Notes: generated by a model from the sequence alone, not told the origin. Numbered from the stretch's first letter, positions 1-10,790 are shown. The stretch: 64,000 nt of DNA from Nitratireductor sp. B36 (GCF_020833685.1 NZ_JACKZY010000001.1:508578-572577); one strand, 5' to 3'. Made by a program: numbers and translations.

Positions 1-84
1 AGCGAGTAGCGAGTAGCGAGTAGCGAGTAGCGAGTAGCGAGTAGCGAGTAGCGAGTAGCGAGTAGCGAGTAGCGAGTAGCGAGT
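1..84. repeat. Tandem 7-bp repeat, 12 copies
   Basis: Twelve perfect, uninterrupted copies of AGCGAGT start at the first base of the window, so the array may extend further left. A degenerate inverted version (AGCGAAT/AGGGAAT units read on the minus strand) follows at about 125-157, just downstream of the esterase stop, so the two blocks could pair. The same repeat family recurs at 2370-2475. Confidence 0.95.
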
Positions 85-163
85 ATGGATTGCCTCACGC
101 GACGCAGGTGTCCAGCCCTTTTTCCCTATTCGCTATTCCCTATTCGCTACTCGCTCTGTTCCC

Positions 164-1030
164 TCACCGCATCACCTGCGCCAAGAACCGCTCGATCGTC
201 AATGTCGCGGGATCGCCCGGTTCGCCCAGCTTGCGCGCGATCGAGCCATGGGTGTAGCGACCGCCGTCGAAAACCGCCGAACGCGCGCCCCGCGCCCTCA
301 GGAGATTGGAATAGCCGTTGGTCAGTGCCTTGCGCCGCGCGCCATTGGAGCCCGAATGCAGGAAAAGATGCGGCGGGAAACCGGAACCGCGCCGGGCATA
401 AGTGACGGGCGACCAGCGCACCCAGTCATTGGGGTCAGAGCCAAACGCATTGATATAGGGATAGCCGAGCGAGCCGCGCATGCCGGCATAGGCGACCATG
501 TCATAGGCCTGCACATCGTTGGGTATGACCCCGCGCACGGAGCCCGCAACATTGCGCGCTGCCGCCATCGCCACCAGGTGCGCGCCGGCGGAATGCCCCA
601 TCAGCACGATGCGCGAGGGATCCCCGCCATAGCGCGAAATGTTGGAGCGCACCCAGGATATCGCCGCCGAAAGATCATTGACCTGGCCGTCGATCGTCGT
701 CTGCGGAACCTTGCGGTAGTCGATGGCAACGAGAATGTAACCGAGAGACGTAAGCCACTCGGGAAGCGAATAGACCTTCTTGCGCGAGCCCTTCACCCAG
801 CCGCCGCCGTGGGCGTAGATCACCACCGGTGCCTTGCGACCACCGAAAGAGAAGAGATTCATGCGCACCACGCCGGCCTGGGCGGTGCGGCCGGGGCGGT
901 CTGGCGCGTGAATATCGAGCTTCAGTCCCTGACGGTAGGTGATGCCTTCGTGCAGCTCTACAGCCTGCGCGGCCAGCGAAAACAACATCGTCAGGAGAAA
1001 TCCTGCCCACAGTTGCCCCAATGCCCTCAT
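164..1030 (-). CDS. Secreted alpha/beta-hydrolase (esterase/lipase-like)
   Basis: This 288-residue protein has an N-terminal signal peptide (about residues 1-23, hydrophobic core then AQA-VE). Two hallmarks of the hormone-sensitive-lipase/carboxylesterase group are present: the oxyanion-hole motif HGGGW (74-78) and the nucleophile elbow GHSAG with Ser147. His261 in the C-terminal segment is a plausible catalytic base. The usual acid position of the family (Asp in the segment before the histidine) reads HSGSNG here, so the acid is missing or lies elsewhere. It probably hydrolyses esters in the periplasm; the substrate is unknown. It is a single gene ending just before the 7-bp repeat block and divergent from the next gene. 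Fold assignment is solid; activity is inferred. Confidence 0.85.
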   Translation of the reverse strand: MRALGQLWAGFLLTMLFSLAAQAVELHEGITYRQGLKLDIHAPDRPGRTAQAGVVRMNLFSFGGRKAPVVIYAHGGGWVKGSRKKVYSLPEWLTSLGYILVAIDYRKVPQTTIDGQVNDLSAAISWVRSNISRYGGDPSRIVLMGHSAGAHLVAMAAARNVAGSVRGVIPNDVQAYDMVAYAGMRGSLGYPYINAFGSDPNDWVRWSPVTYARRGSGFPPHLFLHSGSNGARRKALTNGYSNLLRARGARSAVFDGGRYTHGSIARKLGEPGDPATLTIERFLAQVMR

Positions 1031-1185
1031 TCTCAGCCTCTCCCGCAGATTCCTTGGTGGTGCTTAAACCATGCGAACGCCCGCAAAATTGACACAGGAA
1101 TGACCTCAGGTCATCCTCAGATCGCATTTTCAGCCGACGAACACGTTGGATGACCGTTACCTTACGCAATTTCAAGGAAATTCCC

Positions 1186-2376
1186 ATGCTCAGCCACATG
1201 ACCAAGCTGAAGTCTCTTTCGCTCGCTGCCCTTCTTTCGGCGACGGCGCTGCAGTCCGCCTGGGCCTGGGAGGCAGAGGAGGTCGCAGCCCGCTACAAAA
1301 CCCTGCTCGGCGATCAAGGCGTGATGGCTGAATGGACCGGCGTGCGCCAGGATGGCGATTCGATCGTTCTCGAGAATGCCTCATTCGGTCTTTTGGACGT
1401 CGAGGCCAAAGTTCAGCTCGGCGATTTTCTCCTGCAAGACGTTACCGAGACCGGCGAGGTCTATGAGATCGGCCGAATTGCTGTCGACAGTTTCGAACAG
1501 TCGGAAGAAGGTTTCGACATTGCGTTGAACGGCCTTTCAATCGAAGGGCTCATCCTGCCCAAAGAGGGCGAAAACGCGCCCTATGGCGGCCTGATGCAGT
1601 ACCGTCGTTTTGCTCTCGACAGCGCGCGTGTGGGAAAAGACGGGGCGCCGCTCTTTACGCTTGAATCGCTGCAGGCGAACACCACGCTGGGGGGTGGCAC
1701 TGAGAGCATGAGCTTCGTCGGAGCCGTCGAGAATTTCTGGCTCGATGTTGCGACGCTTGCCGACAACAGCGATGCACGCAGCAAATTGAGCGAATACGGC
1801 TACGAAGAGTTGTCCGGCAGCGTTGATATGGCCGGCAGCTGGGCTCTGGCCGACGGTCGCATGAAGATCACGCGCTACGACGTCAAGGTCGAGAACGCCG
1901 GGACACTGGCGATCACGGCGGATATCAGCGGCTACACGCCCGAATTCATCCGCACCCTGCAGGATATGCAGAACAAGATGGACAGCGGAACCGAACAGCA
2001 GAAGCAGGCGCAGGGCCTTGCCATGCTCGGCCTCATGCAACAGCTCAGCCTCCATGGTGCCTCGATCCGCTTTTCCGATGCTTCACTGACCGGGAAGGTG
2101 CTTGCCTATGCGGCGGACCAGCAGGGGGTCAAGCCGGAAGACGTGGCCAATCAGGCCAAGGCCATCGTGCCCCTCATGGCCGGTCAGTATCTCGGCCCGG
2201 ATCTGACACAGAGCCTCTCCAAGGCCGTGACCAGCTATCTGGACAATCCACGCAACCTCACGATCAGCGTTGCGCCAAAAGAAGGGATACCGCTCGCCGT
2301 TCTGATAGGCACTGCCATGGGCTCGCCGGAGGCGCTGGCAAAGCAGGTCGGGCTTTCGATCACGGCGAATGAGTGA
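1186..2376 (+). CDS. Secreted protein of unknown function
   Basis: I chose the ATG at 1186 because AAGGA lies seven bases upstream; an in-frame ATG at 1150 would add 12 residues without a ribosome site. The 396-residue product starts with a clear Sec signal peptide (LSLAALLSATALQSAWA) and the rest is soluble, acidic and rich in beta-prone segments, with an Ala/Gln-rich helical stretch at about 255-330. It is therefore probably periplasmic. I do not recognise a catalytic motif; it looks like a conserved rhizobial exported protein rather than an enzyme. It is transcribed divergently from the esterase and converges on aspS across a hairpin terminator. Confidence 0.75.
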   Translation: MLSHMTKLKSLSLAALLSATALQSAWAWEAEEVAARYKTLLGDQGVMAEWTGVRQDGDSIVLENASFGLLDVEAKVQLGDFLLQDVTETGEVYEIGRIAVDSFEQSEEGFDIALNGLSIEGLILPKEGENAPYGGLMQYRRFALDSARVGKDGAPLFTLESLQANTTLGGGTESMSFVGAVENFWLDVATLADNSDARSKLSEYGYEELSGSVDMAGSWALADGRMKITRYDVKVENAGTLAITADISGYTPEFIRTLQDMQNKMDSGTEQQKQAQGLAMLGLMQQLSLHGASIRFSDASLTGKVLAYAADQQGVKPEDVANQAKAIVPLMAGQYLGPDLTQSLSKAVTSYLDNPRNLTISVAPKEGIPLAVLIGTAMGSPEALAKQVGLSITANE

Positions 2377-2405
2377 GTGGCGAATAGTGAGTAGTGAATA
2401 GTGAA

Positions 2406-2443
2406 AAAGGGGTTGCAAGCTGTACAAGGCCTGCAACCCCTTT
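2406..2443. terminator. Bidirectional hairpin between convergent genes
   Basis: A perfect 12-bp stem (AAAGGGGTTGCA paired with TGCAACCCCTTT, 14-base loop) lies between the convergent ends of the secreted unknown gene and aspS. It starts with A residues and ends with T residues, so it can terminate both transcripts. Outside the stem, 7-bp repeats at about 2372-2404 and their inverted copies at about 2456-2475 extend the pairing. Confidence 0.8.
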
Positions 2444-2476
2444 GAATTTGCGACCAGCTATTCGCTATTCGCTCAT

Positions 2477-4264
2477 TCAATCCTTCTTGACCGGCGCAAG
2501 ACGCAGGTTCAACTCACGAAGCTGTGCGGGGCTCGCCTCCGAGGGGGCGCCCATCAGGAGGTCCTGTGCCTGCTGGTTCATCGGGAACATGGTGATCTCG
2601 CGCAGGTTTTTCGCGCCAAGAAGCAGCATGACAATGCGATCAATGCCGGCCGCCATGCCGCCATGGGGCGGCGCGCCATACTGGAATGCGCGGTAAAGGC
2701 CGCCGAAACGCTCTTCAACGTCCTTTTGTGTGAAGCCGACCTTCTCGAACGCCTTGACCATCACCTCGGGCAGATGGTTGCGGATGCCGCCGGAAGCGAT
2801 CTCGAAACCGTTGCAGACGAGGTCATACTGGTAGGCCTTCAGCTCCAGCGGGTCGCCGCTTTCCAGCCCTTCCAGACCGCCCTGCGGCATGGTGAAGGGG
2901 TTGTGGCCGAAGTCGATCTTCTTCTCGTCCTCGTTCCACTCGTAGAAGGGGAAATCGACGATCCAGGCGAGCTTGAACTGATCGCGGTCGACCAGATCGA
3001 GCTCCTCACCCGCCCGCGTGCGGGCAGCGCCGGCAAAGGCGGCGAACTTTTTCGGATCGCCTGCGGCGAAGAAGCAGGCGTCGCCGTCTTCAAGGCCAAG
3101 CTGGGTGCGGATCGCCTCAGTGCGCTCCGGGCCGATATTCTTGGCAATCGGGCCAGCGCCCTCTAGGCCCTCACCTTCCTTGCGCCAGAAGATATAGCCA
3201 AGGCCCGGCTGCCCCTCACCCTGCGCCCAGGAATTCATGCGGTCGCAGAAGGCTCTGGAGCCACCAGTCTTTGCCGGAATGGCCCAGACTTCGGCCTTCT
3301 CGTCATTGGCGAGAATGTTGGCGAAAACCTTGAAGCCCGAGCCACGGAAGTGCTCGGAGACATCTTCCATTTCGATCGGGTTTCTGAGATCCGGCTTGTC
3401 GGAACCGTATTTGCGCATCGCCTCGTCGTAGGGAATGCGCGGGAAGACGTCCGTCACCGGCTTGCCATTGGCAAACTTCTCAAAGATGCCGCGCATGACC
3501 GGTTCCATGGTCTGGAACACGTCTTCCTGCTCGACGAAACTCATTTCGAGGTCAAGCTGGTAGAATTCGCCGGGCAGACGGTCGGCGCGTGGATCCTCAT
3601 CCCGGAAGCAGGGTGCGATCTGGAAATACCGGTCGAAGCCCGACACCATGATCAACTGCTTGTAGATCTGCGGCGCCTGCGGCAGCGCGTAGAACTTTCC
3701 TTCATGCAGACGCGACGGAACCAGAAAGTCGCGCGCGCCTTCTGGCGAGGAAGCCGTCAGGATGGGTGTCGAATATTCGGTGAAGCCCGCCTCGCCCATG
3801 GCCCGGCGCATCTCGGCGATGATCTTCGTGCGCTGAACGATGTTCTTGTGCAGCGTGTCACGACGCAGATCAAGGAACCGGTATTTGAGGCGAATATCCT
3901 CCGGATAGTCCGGCTCGCCGAACACCGGCAGCGGAAGCTCCTTCGCCTCGGAAAGCACTTCGATCTCGCGCGCGAAAATCTCCACCTCGCCCGTCGGCAG
4001 GTTCTTGTTGATGGTCTCGTCGGTGCGCGCCTTTACCTCACCATCGACACGGATCACCCATTCGCCACGCACGCTTTCGGCGGTCTTGAACGAAGGAGAA
4101 TCAGGATCGGCCACGATCTGCGTCACGCCGTGATGATCGCGCAGATCGATGAACAGGAGGCCACCATGGTCGCGCACACGATGCACCCAGCCGGACAGGC
4201 GCACGTTCGCGCCCACATCGGATTTTCTGAGTTCGGCGCAGGAATGGCTGCGATAGCGATGCAT
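2477..4264 (-). CDS. Aspartyl-tRNA synthetase
   Basis: AspRS charges tRNA-Asp (and often tRNA-Asn in alphaproteobacteria) with aspartate. The 595-residue length fits the bacterial type. It opens with [14 protein letters not shown] and the OB-fold anticodon-binding domain ([12 protein letters not shown]), followed by the class II core: QLDLEMSF, motif 2 [10 protein letters not shown] and motif 3 [14 protein letters not shown] near the C terminus. The start at 4264 matches the family N terminus; an ATG two codons upstream (4270) is nearer to a GGA and cannot be excluded, and the open frame continues to 4342. It is single, and divergent from the MFS gene. Confidence 0.97.
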   Translation of the reverse strand: MHRYRSHSCAELRKSDVGANVRLSGWVHRVRDHGGLLFIDLRDHHGVTQIVADPDSPSFKTAESVRGEWVIRVDGEVKARTDETINKNLPTGEVEIFAREIEVLSEAKELPLPVFGEPDYPEDIRLKYRFLDLRRDTLHKNIVQRTKIIAEMRRAMGEAGFTEYSTPILTASSPEGARDFLVPSRLHEGKFYALPQAPQIYKQLIMVSGFDRYFQIAPCFRDEDPRADRLPGEFYQLDLEMSFVEQEDVFQTMEPVMRGIFEKFANGKPVTDVFPRIPYDEAMRKYGSDKPDLRNPIEMEDVSEHFRGSGFKVFANILANDEKAEVWAIPAKTGGSRAFCDRMNSWAQGEGQPGLGYIFWRKEGEGLEGAGPIAKNIGPERTEAIRTQLGLEDGDACFFAAGDPKKFAAFAGAARTRAGEELDLVDRDQFKLAWIVDFPFYEWNEDEKKIDFGHNPFTMPQGGLEGLESGDPLELKAYQYDLVCNGFEIASGGIRNHLPEVMVKAFEKVGFTQKDVEERFGGLYRAFQYGAPPHGGMAAGIDRIVMLLLGAKNLREITMFPMNQQAQDLLMGAPSEASPAQLRELNLRLAPVKKD

Positions 4265-4513
4265 GGTCATATCATCCGTGTCTTGGAATTCATACGCGGG
4301 ACAGGTCGAAACCCTCCCGGAAGGTCGGCGCGAAAAGCGCATGAGAGGTACGATTTGTCAAGGTGTCGGGCCGGATGCCGCTTTATCGGTCTCCGGTCGA
4401 ACAGCTGGAATCATCGCCCCGGCCTGCTGGCCCAAGAGAATTGGTACAGGGCGGCCTATAGCTCATTGTCGAACGGTGCGACCTGCCGCGCCTCCCAGCA
4501 CGGGCCTCACACC

Positions 4514-5758
4514 ATGTCCAGCCTTCGCCCGCTGATCCCGCTTCTCATTGCCGCTGGCATCCTTTTGGCCGGTAACGGGCTTCAGGGCACGCTGATCGCG
4601 CTGCGCGGTGCGGCGGAAGGGTTTTCCGAAACCACGATCGGCCTCATGGGCAGTGCGTATTTCGCAGGCTTCCTCATCGGCTGTCTTTACGTGCCGCGTC
4701 TTCTGCGCGCGGTCGGGCATATCCGTGCTTTTGCGGCACTTGCGGCGCTGGGTGCCGCCGGGGCGCTGCTCCTCGTCCTGTTCGTCGATCCGCTTTCCTG
4801 GATCGCGGTGCGTTTTCTCTCCGGCATCTGCTTTTCAAGTCTCTTCACCACCATCGAGAGCTGGCTCAACTCGGCTGCGCAGAACACCAACCGCGCCCGT
4901 GTTCTGGCCGTCTACCGCATCATCGACATCGCCGCGGTCACCGGGTCGCAATACATGCTGCCAGCACTCGGCATCGAAGGATTTGTCACCTTTGCCGTCA
5001 TGGCGATGATGATCACCCTGTCATTGGTGCCGGTTTCCATGGCCGACCGTTCCAACCCACGCCCGCCGGCTGAACTGCGTCTCGACCTCGCCGCCGTCTG
5101 GCGCATCTCGCCGCTGGCGGCCTTCGGCTGTTTGGCGGTCGGCCTCACCAACAGCGCCTTCCGCATAGTCGGGCCGATCTACGGCCAATCCATCGGCCTC
5201 AGCGTATCCGAGATCGCCACCTTTATGAGCGCGGGCATTATCGGCGGAGCCGTGATGCAATATCCCCTGGGAGCCTTGTCTGACCGCCATGATCGCCGCG
5301 TCGTGCTTCTTGGCACCACGATTGGTGCGCTCGTCTCTGCGCTGATCATCGTCTGGTTTGCCGGCGAAAGCCCGAGAGCCAACATGCTGCTGGTGTTTCT
5401 GTTCGGTGCATTTGCCATGTCGCTTTATTCATTGTCGGTCGCCCACGCCAACGACCACGCCCAGAAGGATCAGTTCGTGCAGCTCGCCGCCGGCCTGCTG
5501 TTCTTCTATTCGCTCGGCGCCATGGTCGGCCCCCTGTTGGCTTCGCTCCTCATGCAGCGTTTTGGCCCGCATGCGCTCTTCTCCTACACCTCCCTTGTCT
5601 ATGCGGTGCTCATCGGCGTGACATTCTACCGGATGAGTGTGCGCCCATCCGTTCCTGCAGCAAGGCGGCGGCGCTTTGCGGCGCTGTTGCGGACCTCGCC
5701 GGTTTTCGTTCGGATGGCACGGCGCAGCCGCAATCATCGATCCGTCGATGACCTCTAA
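4514..5758 (+). CDS. MFS transporter (YcaD-like)
   Basis: The 414-residue protein has about twelve hydrophobic segments and the MFS loop signature GALSDRHDRR between helices 8 and 9, with the pattern of the YcaD/CsbX group of small exporters. The substrate cannot be read from sequence. The start at 4514 is the first ATG preceding the first membrane helix (MSSLRPLIPLLIAAG); the frame is open far upstream, but that stretch is antisense to aspS. It lies upstream of rnd with 52 bases between them and may be co-transcribed. The C terminus is unusually basic (RRRRFAALLR ... RMARRSRNHR). Confidence 0.85.
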   Translation: MSSLRPLIPLLIAAGILLAGNGLQGTLIALRGAAEGFSETTIGLMGSAYFAGFLIGCLYVPRLLRAVGHIRAFAALAALGAAGALLLVLFVDPLSWIAVRFLSGICFSSLFTTIESWLNSAAQNTNRARVLAVYRIIDIAAVTGSQYMLPALGIEGFVTFAVMAMMITLSLVPVSMADRSNPRPPAELRLDLAAVWRISPLAAFGCLAVGLTNSAFRIVGPIYGQSIGLSVSEIATFMSAGIIGGAVMQYPLGALSDRHDRRVVLLGTTIGALVSALIIVWFAGESPRANMLLVFLFGAFAMSLYSLSVAHANDHAQKDQFVQLAAGLLFFYSLGAMVGPLLASLLMQRFGPHALFSYTSLVYAVLIGVTFYRMSVRPSVPAARRRRFAALLRTSPVFVRMARRSRNHRSVDDL

Positions 5759-5810
5759 TCAAGGCAAGCGGTTTCTTTCCTTTTTCGCCAGCATGACCTA
5801 AAGAAGCAGA

Positions 5811-6989
5811 ATGGATCTGATCACGAAGCAAAAAGACCTCGAAGCGGCGATTAACGCCTTCGAAAAATCCGATTTCGTCACTGTCGACACCGAGTTCATT
5901 CGAGAATCGACCTTCTGGCCGGAGCTCTGTCTCATCCAGATGGCGGCACCGGGTGTCACCGCGCTTATCGATCCGCTTGCCGATGGGATCGACCTCAAAC
6001 CGTTCTTCGCGCTCATGGCCAATCAAAACATTGTAAAAGTGTTCCATGCGGCGCGTCAGGACGTTGAAATCGTCTACAATCTCGGAAAACTGATCCCCAG
6101 CCCTCTTTTCGACACGCAGGTGGCGGCATCCGTCTGCGGTTTCGGCGATAGTGTCTCCTATGACCAGCTTGTCGCAAAGATCACTGGCGCCCGCATCGAC
6201 AAGTCATCGCGCTTCACCGACTGGCGGCGCCGTCCTCTCTCAGACAAGCAGCTCAGCTATGCGCTTGCAGACGTCACGCATCTCATTGATGTGTATCTGC
6301 ATCTCAAGACTGAGTTGGAGCGCGAAGGACGTGCGCACTGGCTCAACGAGGAAATGGCTGTGCTGACAGCGCGCGAAACCTATGATCCGCATCCAGACGA
6401 TGCCTGGAAGCGCCTCAAGCTTCGCGTAAAGAAACCCATCGATCTCGCTATCCTGCAGCACGTTGCAGCCTGGCGCGAGCGTGAGGCGCGCGAGCGCAAT
6501 GTGCCGCGTGGGCGTGTCATAAAGGACGATGCGATCTACGAAGTGGCACAGCAGCATCCGCGCGACAGCGAGGCACTGGGGCGGCTTCGAACCATTCCCA
6601 AAGGCTGGGAGCGGTCCAGTGCGGCCACCGGGCTGCTTGGTGCCGTCGCCAAGGCCATGGCCCTGCCAAAAGAGGACCTGCCACGCTTGCCCAGACCGCC
6701 CCACGCTCCCGAGGGCGCCGCAGCGGCGGCCGAACTGCTGAAGGTGCTCTTGAAGCTGGTTGCCGACAAGCAGGGCGTTGCGCCGAAAATGCTTGCCTCC
6801 AGCGACGACATCGACCGCATCGCAGCCGACGGCGCGGAGGCGGACGTTCCTGCCATGTCAGGCTGGCGGCGAGAGGTTTTTGGCAAGGAAGCGGTGAAGC
6901 TGGTGCAGGGTGAGCTTGCGCTGCGTTTCAACAACCGGAAGATCGAGATTTTCGAACCGGCAGATACACGCAGCGAAGCTGCCGAATAA
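5811..6989 (+). CDS. Ribonuclease D
   Basis: RNase D is a 3'-5' exoribonuclease that trims tRNA and other stable RNA precursors in the cytoplasm. The DEDDy exonuclease residues are all visible: D26 and E28 (VDTEF), D84 (ARQDVEIV), and Y150 with D154 (YALADV). A first HRDC domain follows at about 205-285 (LAAWRERE-type helices) with a second helical region after it. The 392-residue length matches the alphaproteobacterial form. It converges on ppx with a 51-base gap. Confidence 0.95.
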   Translation: MDLITKQKDLEAAINAFEKSDFVTVDTEFIRESTFWPELCLIQMAAPGVTALIDPLADGIDLKPFFALMANQNIVKVFHAARQDVEIVYNLGKLIPSPLFDTQVAASVCGFGDSVSYDQLVAKITGARIDKSSRFTDWRRRPLSDKQLSYALADVTHLIDVYLHLKTELEREGRAHWLNEEMAVLTARETYDPHPDDAWKRLKLRVKKPIDLAILQHVAAWREREARERNVPRGRVIKDDAIYEVAQQHPRDSEALGRLRTIPKGWERSSAATGLLGAVAKAMALPKEDLPRLPRPPHAPEGAAAAAELLKVLLKLVADKQGVAPKMLASSDDIDRIAADGAEADVPAMSGWRREVFGKEAVKLVQGELALRFNNRKIEIFEPADTRSEAAE

Positions 6990-7040
6990 AAGGCGCGATC
7001 GACCGTCGAATTGCTCGCGATCGATCATCGCCACTGCAGC

Positions 7041-8558
7041 CTATTCTTTCGCCACTTCCAAGGCCAGATTGAGCCCGGTGACTTTGGCCAGATGTGCCAT
7101 GCGGCCCACAGGGCGCTCTCCCATCAGGGCTTCATGTGATTTGGGAATGAGAAGCACCGTGGTGCCGTCGTCCCGCTTTTCCCATTTGAGCTTGGGAATG
7201 ATGCCCGGCATTGAGGCCGTCAGCAGATAGACGACGCGCAGAAGCCCGCCCAGGATCCGCGCCCGTTCGACATACCGAGGCGTGGCGAGCTGGCGCATGC
7301 GCGGCGAGAGCGCATCGTTGAACAGGCCCTCATGCCGGAAAAGGTTCGCAAGCGCGATAAAGGCCCTGCCCGGATGGTCGATGCCGATGAAGGAGCCATG
7401 GGCGATGATGTTCAGCGATTGTGTGCCACGATATTCCGGGTGCGCGCGCCAGCCGATGTCGGCCAGAAGACAGGCCGCCTCGCGATAGCGCGCTTCTTCC
7501 TCCGTCTCTTCAATGCCGAGCGCTTGCAGCGCCGGCCCGCTCCATTCGGCCAATTCGCGCGCATGGGTCACCGAGCGTGACCGCAACACGGCGAGTTCCT
7601 GGGCAGCCGAAAGCAACGGGTCCCGCCGGCGGTCCTCTTCTTCCAGCAGTGAATAGAGATAGCCCTCACGCACACCGAGCGCCGAGAAGATGATCCTGGA
7701 GGGGTTCGACGCCTTGATGATCTCCTGCAGCACTGTCGCACCATAGGGCAGAAGCGTGCGGCGATTCTTGGAAATATGACTGATGCCAGCGAAACGATCG
7801 ACGCCGCCCGCCACGCGTTTCAGGAAATCCACCGACTGCTCGATGTCCATTTCGTAGTGGTGCATCACCTCGAGCGGATAGCCGGTTTCAAGCATGTGCA
7901 GGCGGGCGAGGTTTCGCCATGTGCCGCCCACACAGTAGAAGGGGCGCCCGGCCCCGTCCTTCAGCCACGGGGCGCGGGCCAGCTCATCGCGGGCGATGCG
8001 CCCGGCCCTGGTGACAGAGTTTTTCGCCATCTCCTTAAGCCGCAAGCCGCCGAGCGGCAGGGTGATGCCGTCGCCCATCTCGTAGCCTTCAACCTCAACG
8101 AGTTCGAGACTACCGCCGCCAAGGTCTCCGACAATGCCATTCGGCTTGTGGAAGCCGGACATGATGCCAAAGGCGGAGTATTTCGCCTCCTCGCGTCCGG
8201 AGAGCACGCGAATGTTCGTGCCGAGAATGTCTTCTGCCCGATGAATGAAGTCCGGGCCGTTCTTCGCCTCGCGTGCTGCCGCCGTCGCAAGCACGTGCAG
8301 GGATTGCGCGCCGGCCTGCTCGGACAGCGCGCGGAACCGGCGGAACTCTTCGACCGCCCGCGTCACGCCTTCGGGATCGAGTTCGCCCGTCGTGACGATG
8401 CTCTTGCCGAGACCCGCCAGCATCTTTTCGTTGAACAACACGCTCGGAGAACGCGCGACCCCCTCGTAGATCACGAGGCGAATCGAGTTTGACCCGATAT
8501 CGATGACCGAAACGGGACGCCGGTCCTGAAGCCGGCCTTGAGATTCAGCTATGCCCAA
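7041..8558 (-). CDS. Exopolyphosphatase (Ppx/GppA family)
   Basis: Ppx releases phosphate from the ends of polyphosphate; some members also hydrolyse pppGpp. The ASKHA-fold phosphate-binding loop is seen at the start (SVIDIGSNSIRL, about 17-28) and the second one as GDLGGGSLELVE near residue 145. The C-terminal half is a helical HD-like region (about 320-500). At 505 residues it is the long rhizobial form. It follows ppk with only 12 bases between the stop of ppk and this start, so synthesis and breakdown of polyphosphate are encoded in one operon. Confidence 0.93.
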   Translation of the reverse strand: MGIAESQGRLQDRRPVSVIDIGSNSIRLVIYEGVARSPSVLFNEKMLAGLGKSIVTTGELDPEGVTRAVEEFRRFRALSEQAGAQSLHVLATAAAREAKNGPDFIHRAEDILGTNIRVLSGREEAKYSAFGIMSGFHKPNGIVGDLGGGSLELVEVEGYEMGDGITLPLGGLRLKEMAKNSVTRAGRIARDELARAPWLKDGAGRPFYCVGGTWRNLARLHMLETGYPLEVMHHYEMDIEQSVDFLKRVAGGVDRFAGISHISKNRRTLLPYGATVLQEIIKASNPSRIIFSALGVREGYLYSLLEEEDRRRDPLLSAAQELAVLRSRSVTHARELAEWSGPALQALGIEETEEEARYREAACLLADIGWRAHPEYRGTQSLNIIAHGSFIGIDHPGRAFIALANLFRHEGLFNDALSPRMRQLATPRYVERARILGGLLRVVYLLTASMPGIIPKLKWEKRDDGTTVLLIPKSHEALMGERPVGRMAHLAKVTGLNLALEVAKE

Positions 8559-8570
8559 AAGATATGCCCG

Positions 8571-10790
8571 TTAGTCCGTTGATGAAACGGCTTCGACATC
8601 TACCTTCTTGCGCTTCTTGAAAGCGGCGATCCGCTTCGGCGCATGAGATTTCAAGGCATTGCCGCGACCGGAAAGGCTCGGATTCGTCATAAAGTATTCC
8701 TGAGCGTTGAACGGTTCTTCTCCCTCGTCGGGCATAATGCGCCGAGAGGTGCCGTCGGGCAATACTTCAAAGCTTTGCTGGTTGTCCATGATGTTTCCGA
8801 GCATAATCTGCCCGAGAACCTGTTCATGCACCGTGGGGTTGGTGATCGGCACCATGGTTTCCACGCGCCTGTCGAGATTGCGCGGCATGATGTCGGCGGA
8901 TGAGATGTAGACCACCGCTTCGTCGGACGGCAGGCCGTGGCCGTTGCCGAAACAGTAGATCCGGCTGTGCTCCAGGAAACGGCCAACAATGGATTTCACC
9001 CGTATGCGCTCGGAAAGCCCAGGCACTTGCGGACGCAGACAACAGATGCCGCGCACCACCAGATCGATCTCGACGCCCGCCTGCCCTGCCTCATAAAGCG
9101 CGTCGATCACCAACGGATCGACCAGCGAATTCATCTTCATCCAGATCTGGCCCGGACGTCCCGCCTTTACATGCTCGATCTCCGCGCGGATATGGTCGAG
9201 CAGCCGGTTGCGCAGCGAGAATGGAGATACGGCAATGCGCATCTCACCGTCTGGCTCAGCATAGCCGGTGATGAAATTGAACACCTGAGCCACATCGCGC
9301 GCGATCTCCGGATCATCCGTGAAGTAGGACAGATCGGTGTAGATCCGTGCCGTGATCGGATGGTAGTTGCCCGTTCCCAGGTGGCAATAATTGCGCAGCT
9401 TGCCTTCCTCGCGGCGTACCACGAGCGACATTTTCGCATGCGTCTTCAATTCGATGAAGCCAAACACGACCTGAACGCCCGCCCGTTCCAGATCGCGCGC
9501 CCAGCGGATATTCGCTTCCTCGTCGAAGCGCGCTTTCAGCTCCACGAGGGCTGTTACCGACTTGCCCGCCTCGGACGCCTCGATCAGCGCCCGCACGATC
9601 GGGCTGTCGTTGGAGGTGCGATACAGCGTCTGCTTGATCGCCACCACTTCCGGGTCCTGCGAGGCCTGGCGCAAGAACTGTACCACCACATCGAAGGATT
9701 CATAAGGATGATGGACAATGATGTCTTTCTCGCGGATCGCCGCGAAACAGTCGCCATTGTGTTCGCGGATGCGTTCTGGAAAGCGCGGATTGTAGGGCTG
9801 GAACAGAAGGTCCTCGCGCGGCACCTTCACGATCTCGGAAATCTGGTTGATGGCCAGCGGTCGCTCCAGAACGGTGATGCGGTTTTCCGCCACCCCCAGC
9901 TCACTCGCGACGAAGTCCCTAAGGCCTTCGGGCATCTCATTGTCGAACTCGATGCGGATCACGGAGCCGCGACGGCGGCGCTTCAGGGCCGATTCGAACA
10001 GGCGCACCAGGTCCTCGGCCTCTTCCTCAACCTCGATATCGCTATCCCGGATGATGCGGAACGTGCCCGAGCCGATCACCTGATAGCGCGGAAAGAGCTT
10101 GCTGATGAACAGGCTGACGACATCTTCGAGCGTGATGAAACGGACCGTGCCGCTGCGGTCGGGCAACTGGATGAACCGCTTGAGCGCAACGGGCAGGCGC
10201 AGAAGCGCCGTCATGGGCTCCAGTTCCCCTTCGTGCTGCAGTTCAAGCGCGATGGAGAAACCGAGGTTCGGGATGAAGGGAAACGGATGCGCCGGGTCGA
10301 TGGACAGTGGAGTCAGAACCGGAAAAATCGCTTCCATGAAATGATCTTCCAGCCATTTCATGTCAGATTGATTCAAGGCGTCGGCACGAACGAGTTCGAT
10401 GCCTTCCCTGCTCAGTAGCTCCAGAAGCGCATTCAAGCTGTCATGCTGGTCGATCTGCAGCCGCGCAACCTCGCGCAGAACATGCTCAAGCTGTTCCTCG
10501 GGTGTGCGTCCGTCGGCGCTGCGTGTTGCAATGTGCTCACGCACCTGACCGGCCAGCCCGGCAACACGCACCATGAAAAACTCGTCCAGATTGTCGGCCG
10601 AGATGGACAGAAACCGCAGACGCTCAAGAAGCGGATGGTTCTGGTTCTGCGCCTCGTCCAGAACACGCCGATTGAACTGAAGCCACGAAAATTCGCGGTT
10701 GACGAAACGATCTGGGCTGGCGCCGGCGATTTCCCCCGCGGGTCCCGTCTCCAAAGAGAACTCGTTTCTGACTGGCTTCAGTTCGTTCAT
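8571..10790 (-). CDS. Polyphosphate kinase
   Basis: Ppk1 polymerises the gamma phosphate of ATP into polyphosphate at the membrane. The protein (739 residues) shows the family order: N-terminal helical domain with [18 protein letters not shown], head domain, and two phospholipase-D-like C-terminal domains. The autophosphorylated histidine region is [13 protein letters not shown], followed by [11 protein letters not shown]. The acidic, lysine-rich C-terminal tail ([13 protein letters not shown]) is variable in the family. It is the first gene of a ppk-ppx operon. The roughly 150-bp upstream gap holds the promoter, in which I see no convincing Pho box. Confidence 0.97.
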   Translation of the reverse strand: MNELKPVRNEFSLETGPAGEIAGASPDRFVNREFSWLQFNRRVLDEAQNQNHPLLERLRFLSISADNLDEFFMVRVAGLAGQVREHIATRSADGRTPEEQLEHVLREVARLQIDQHDSLNALLELLSREGIELVRADALNQSDMKWLEDHFMEAIFPVLTPLSIDPAHPFPFIPNLGFSIALELQHEGELEPMTALLRLPVALKRFIQLPDRSGTVRFITLEDVVSLFISKLFPRYQVIGSGTFRIIRDSDIEVEEEAEDLVRLFESALKRRRRGSVIRIEFDNEMPEGLRDFVASELGVAENRITVLERPLAINQISEIVKVPREDLLFQPYNPRFPERIREHNGDCFAAIREKDIIVHHPYESFDVVVQFLRQASQDPEVVAIKQTLYRTSNDSPIVRALIEASEAGKSVTALVELKARFDEEANIRWARDLERAGVQVVFGFIELKTHAKMSLVVRREEGKLRNYCHLGTGNYHPITARIYTDLSYFTDDPEIARDVAQVFNFITGYAEPDGEMRIAVSPFSLRNRLLDHIRAEIEHVKAGRPGQIWMKMNSLVDPLVIDALYEAGQAGVEIDLVVRGICCLRPQVPGLSERIRVKSIVGRFLEHSRIYCFGNGHGLPSDEAVVYISSADIMPRNLDRRVETMVPITNPTVHEQVLGQIMLGNIMDNQQSFEVLPDGTSRRIMPDEGEEPFNAQEYFMTNPSLSGRGNALKSHAPKRIAAFKKRKKVDVEAVSSTD

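Noticed and set aside
3350..4513. Upstream extension of the MFS gene
   Set aside because: The stretch is antisense to aspS and has no membrane or domain features; the carrier starts naturally at 4514.
8937..10418. Long plus-strand frame of 493 codons
   Set aside because: It is fully antisense to ppk, whose sequence is conserved and intact; high GC keeps the opposite frame open.
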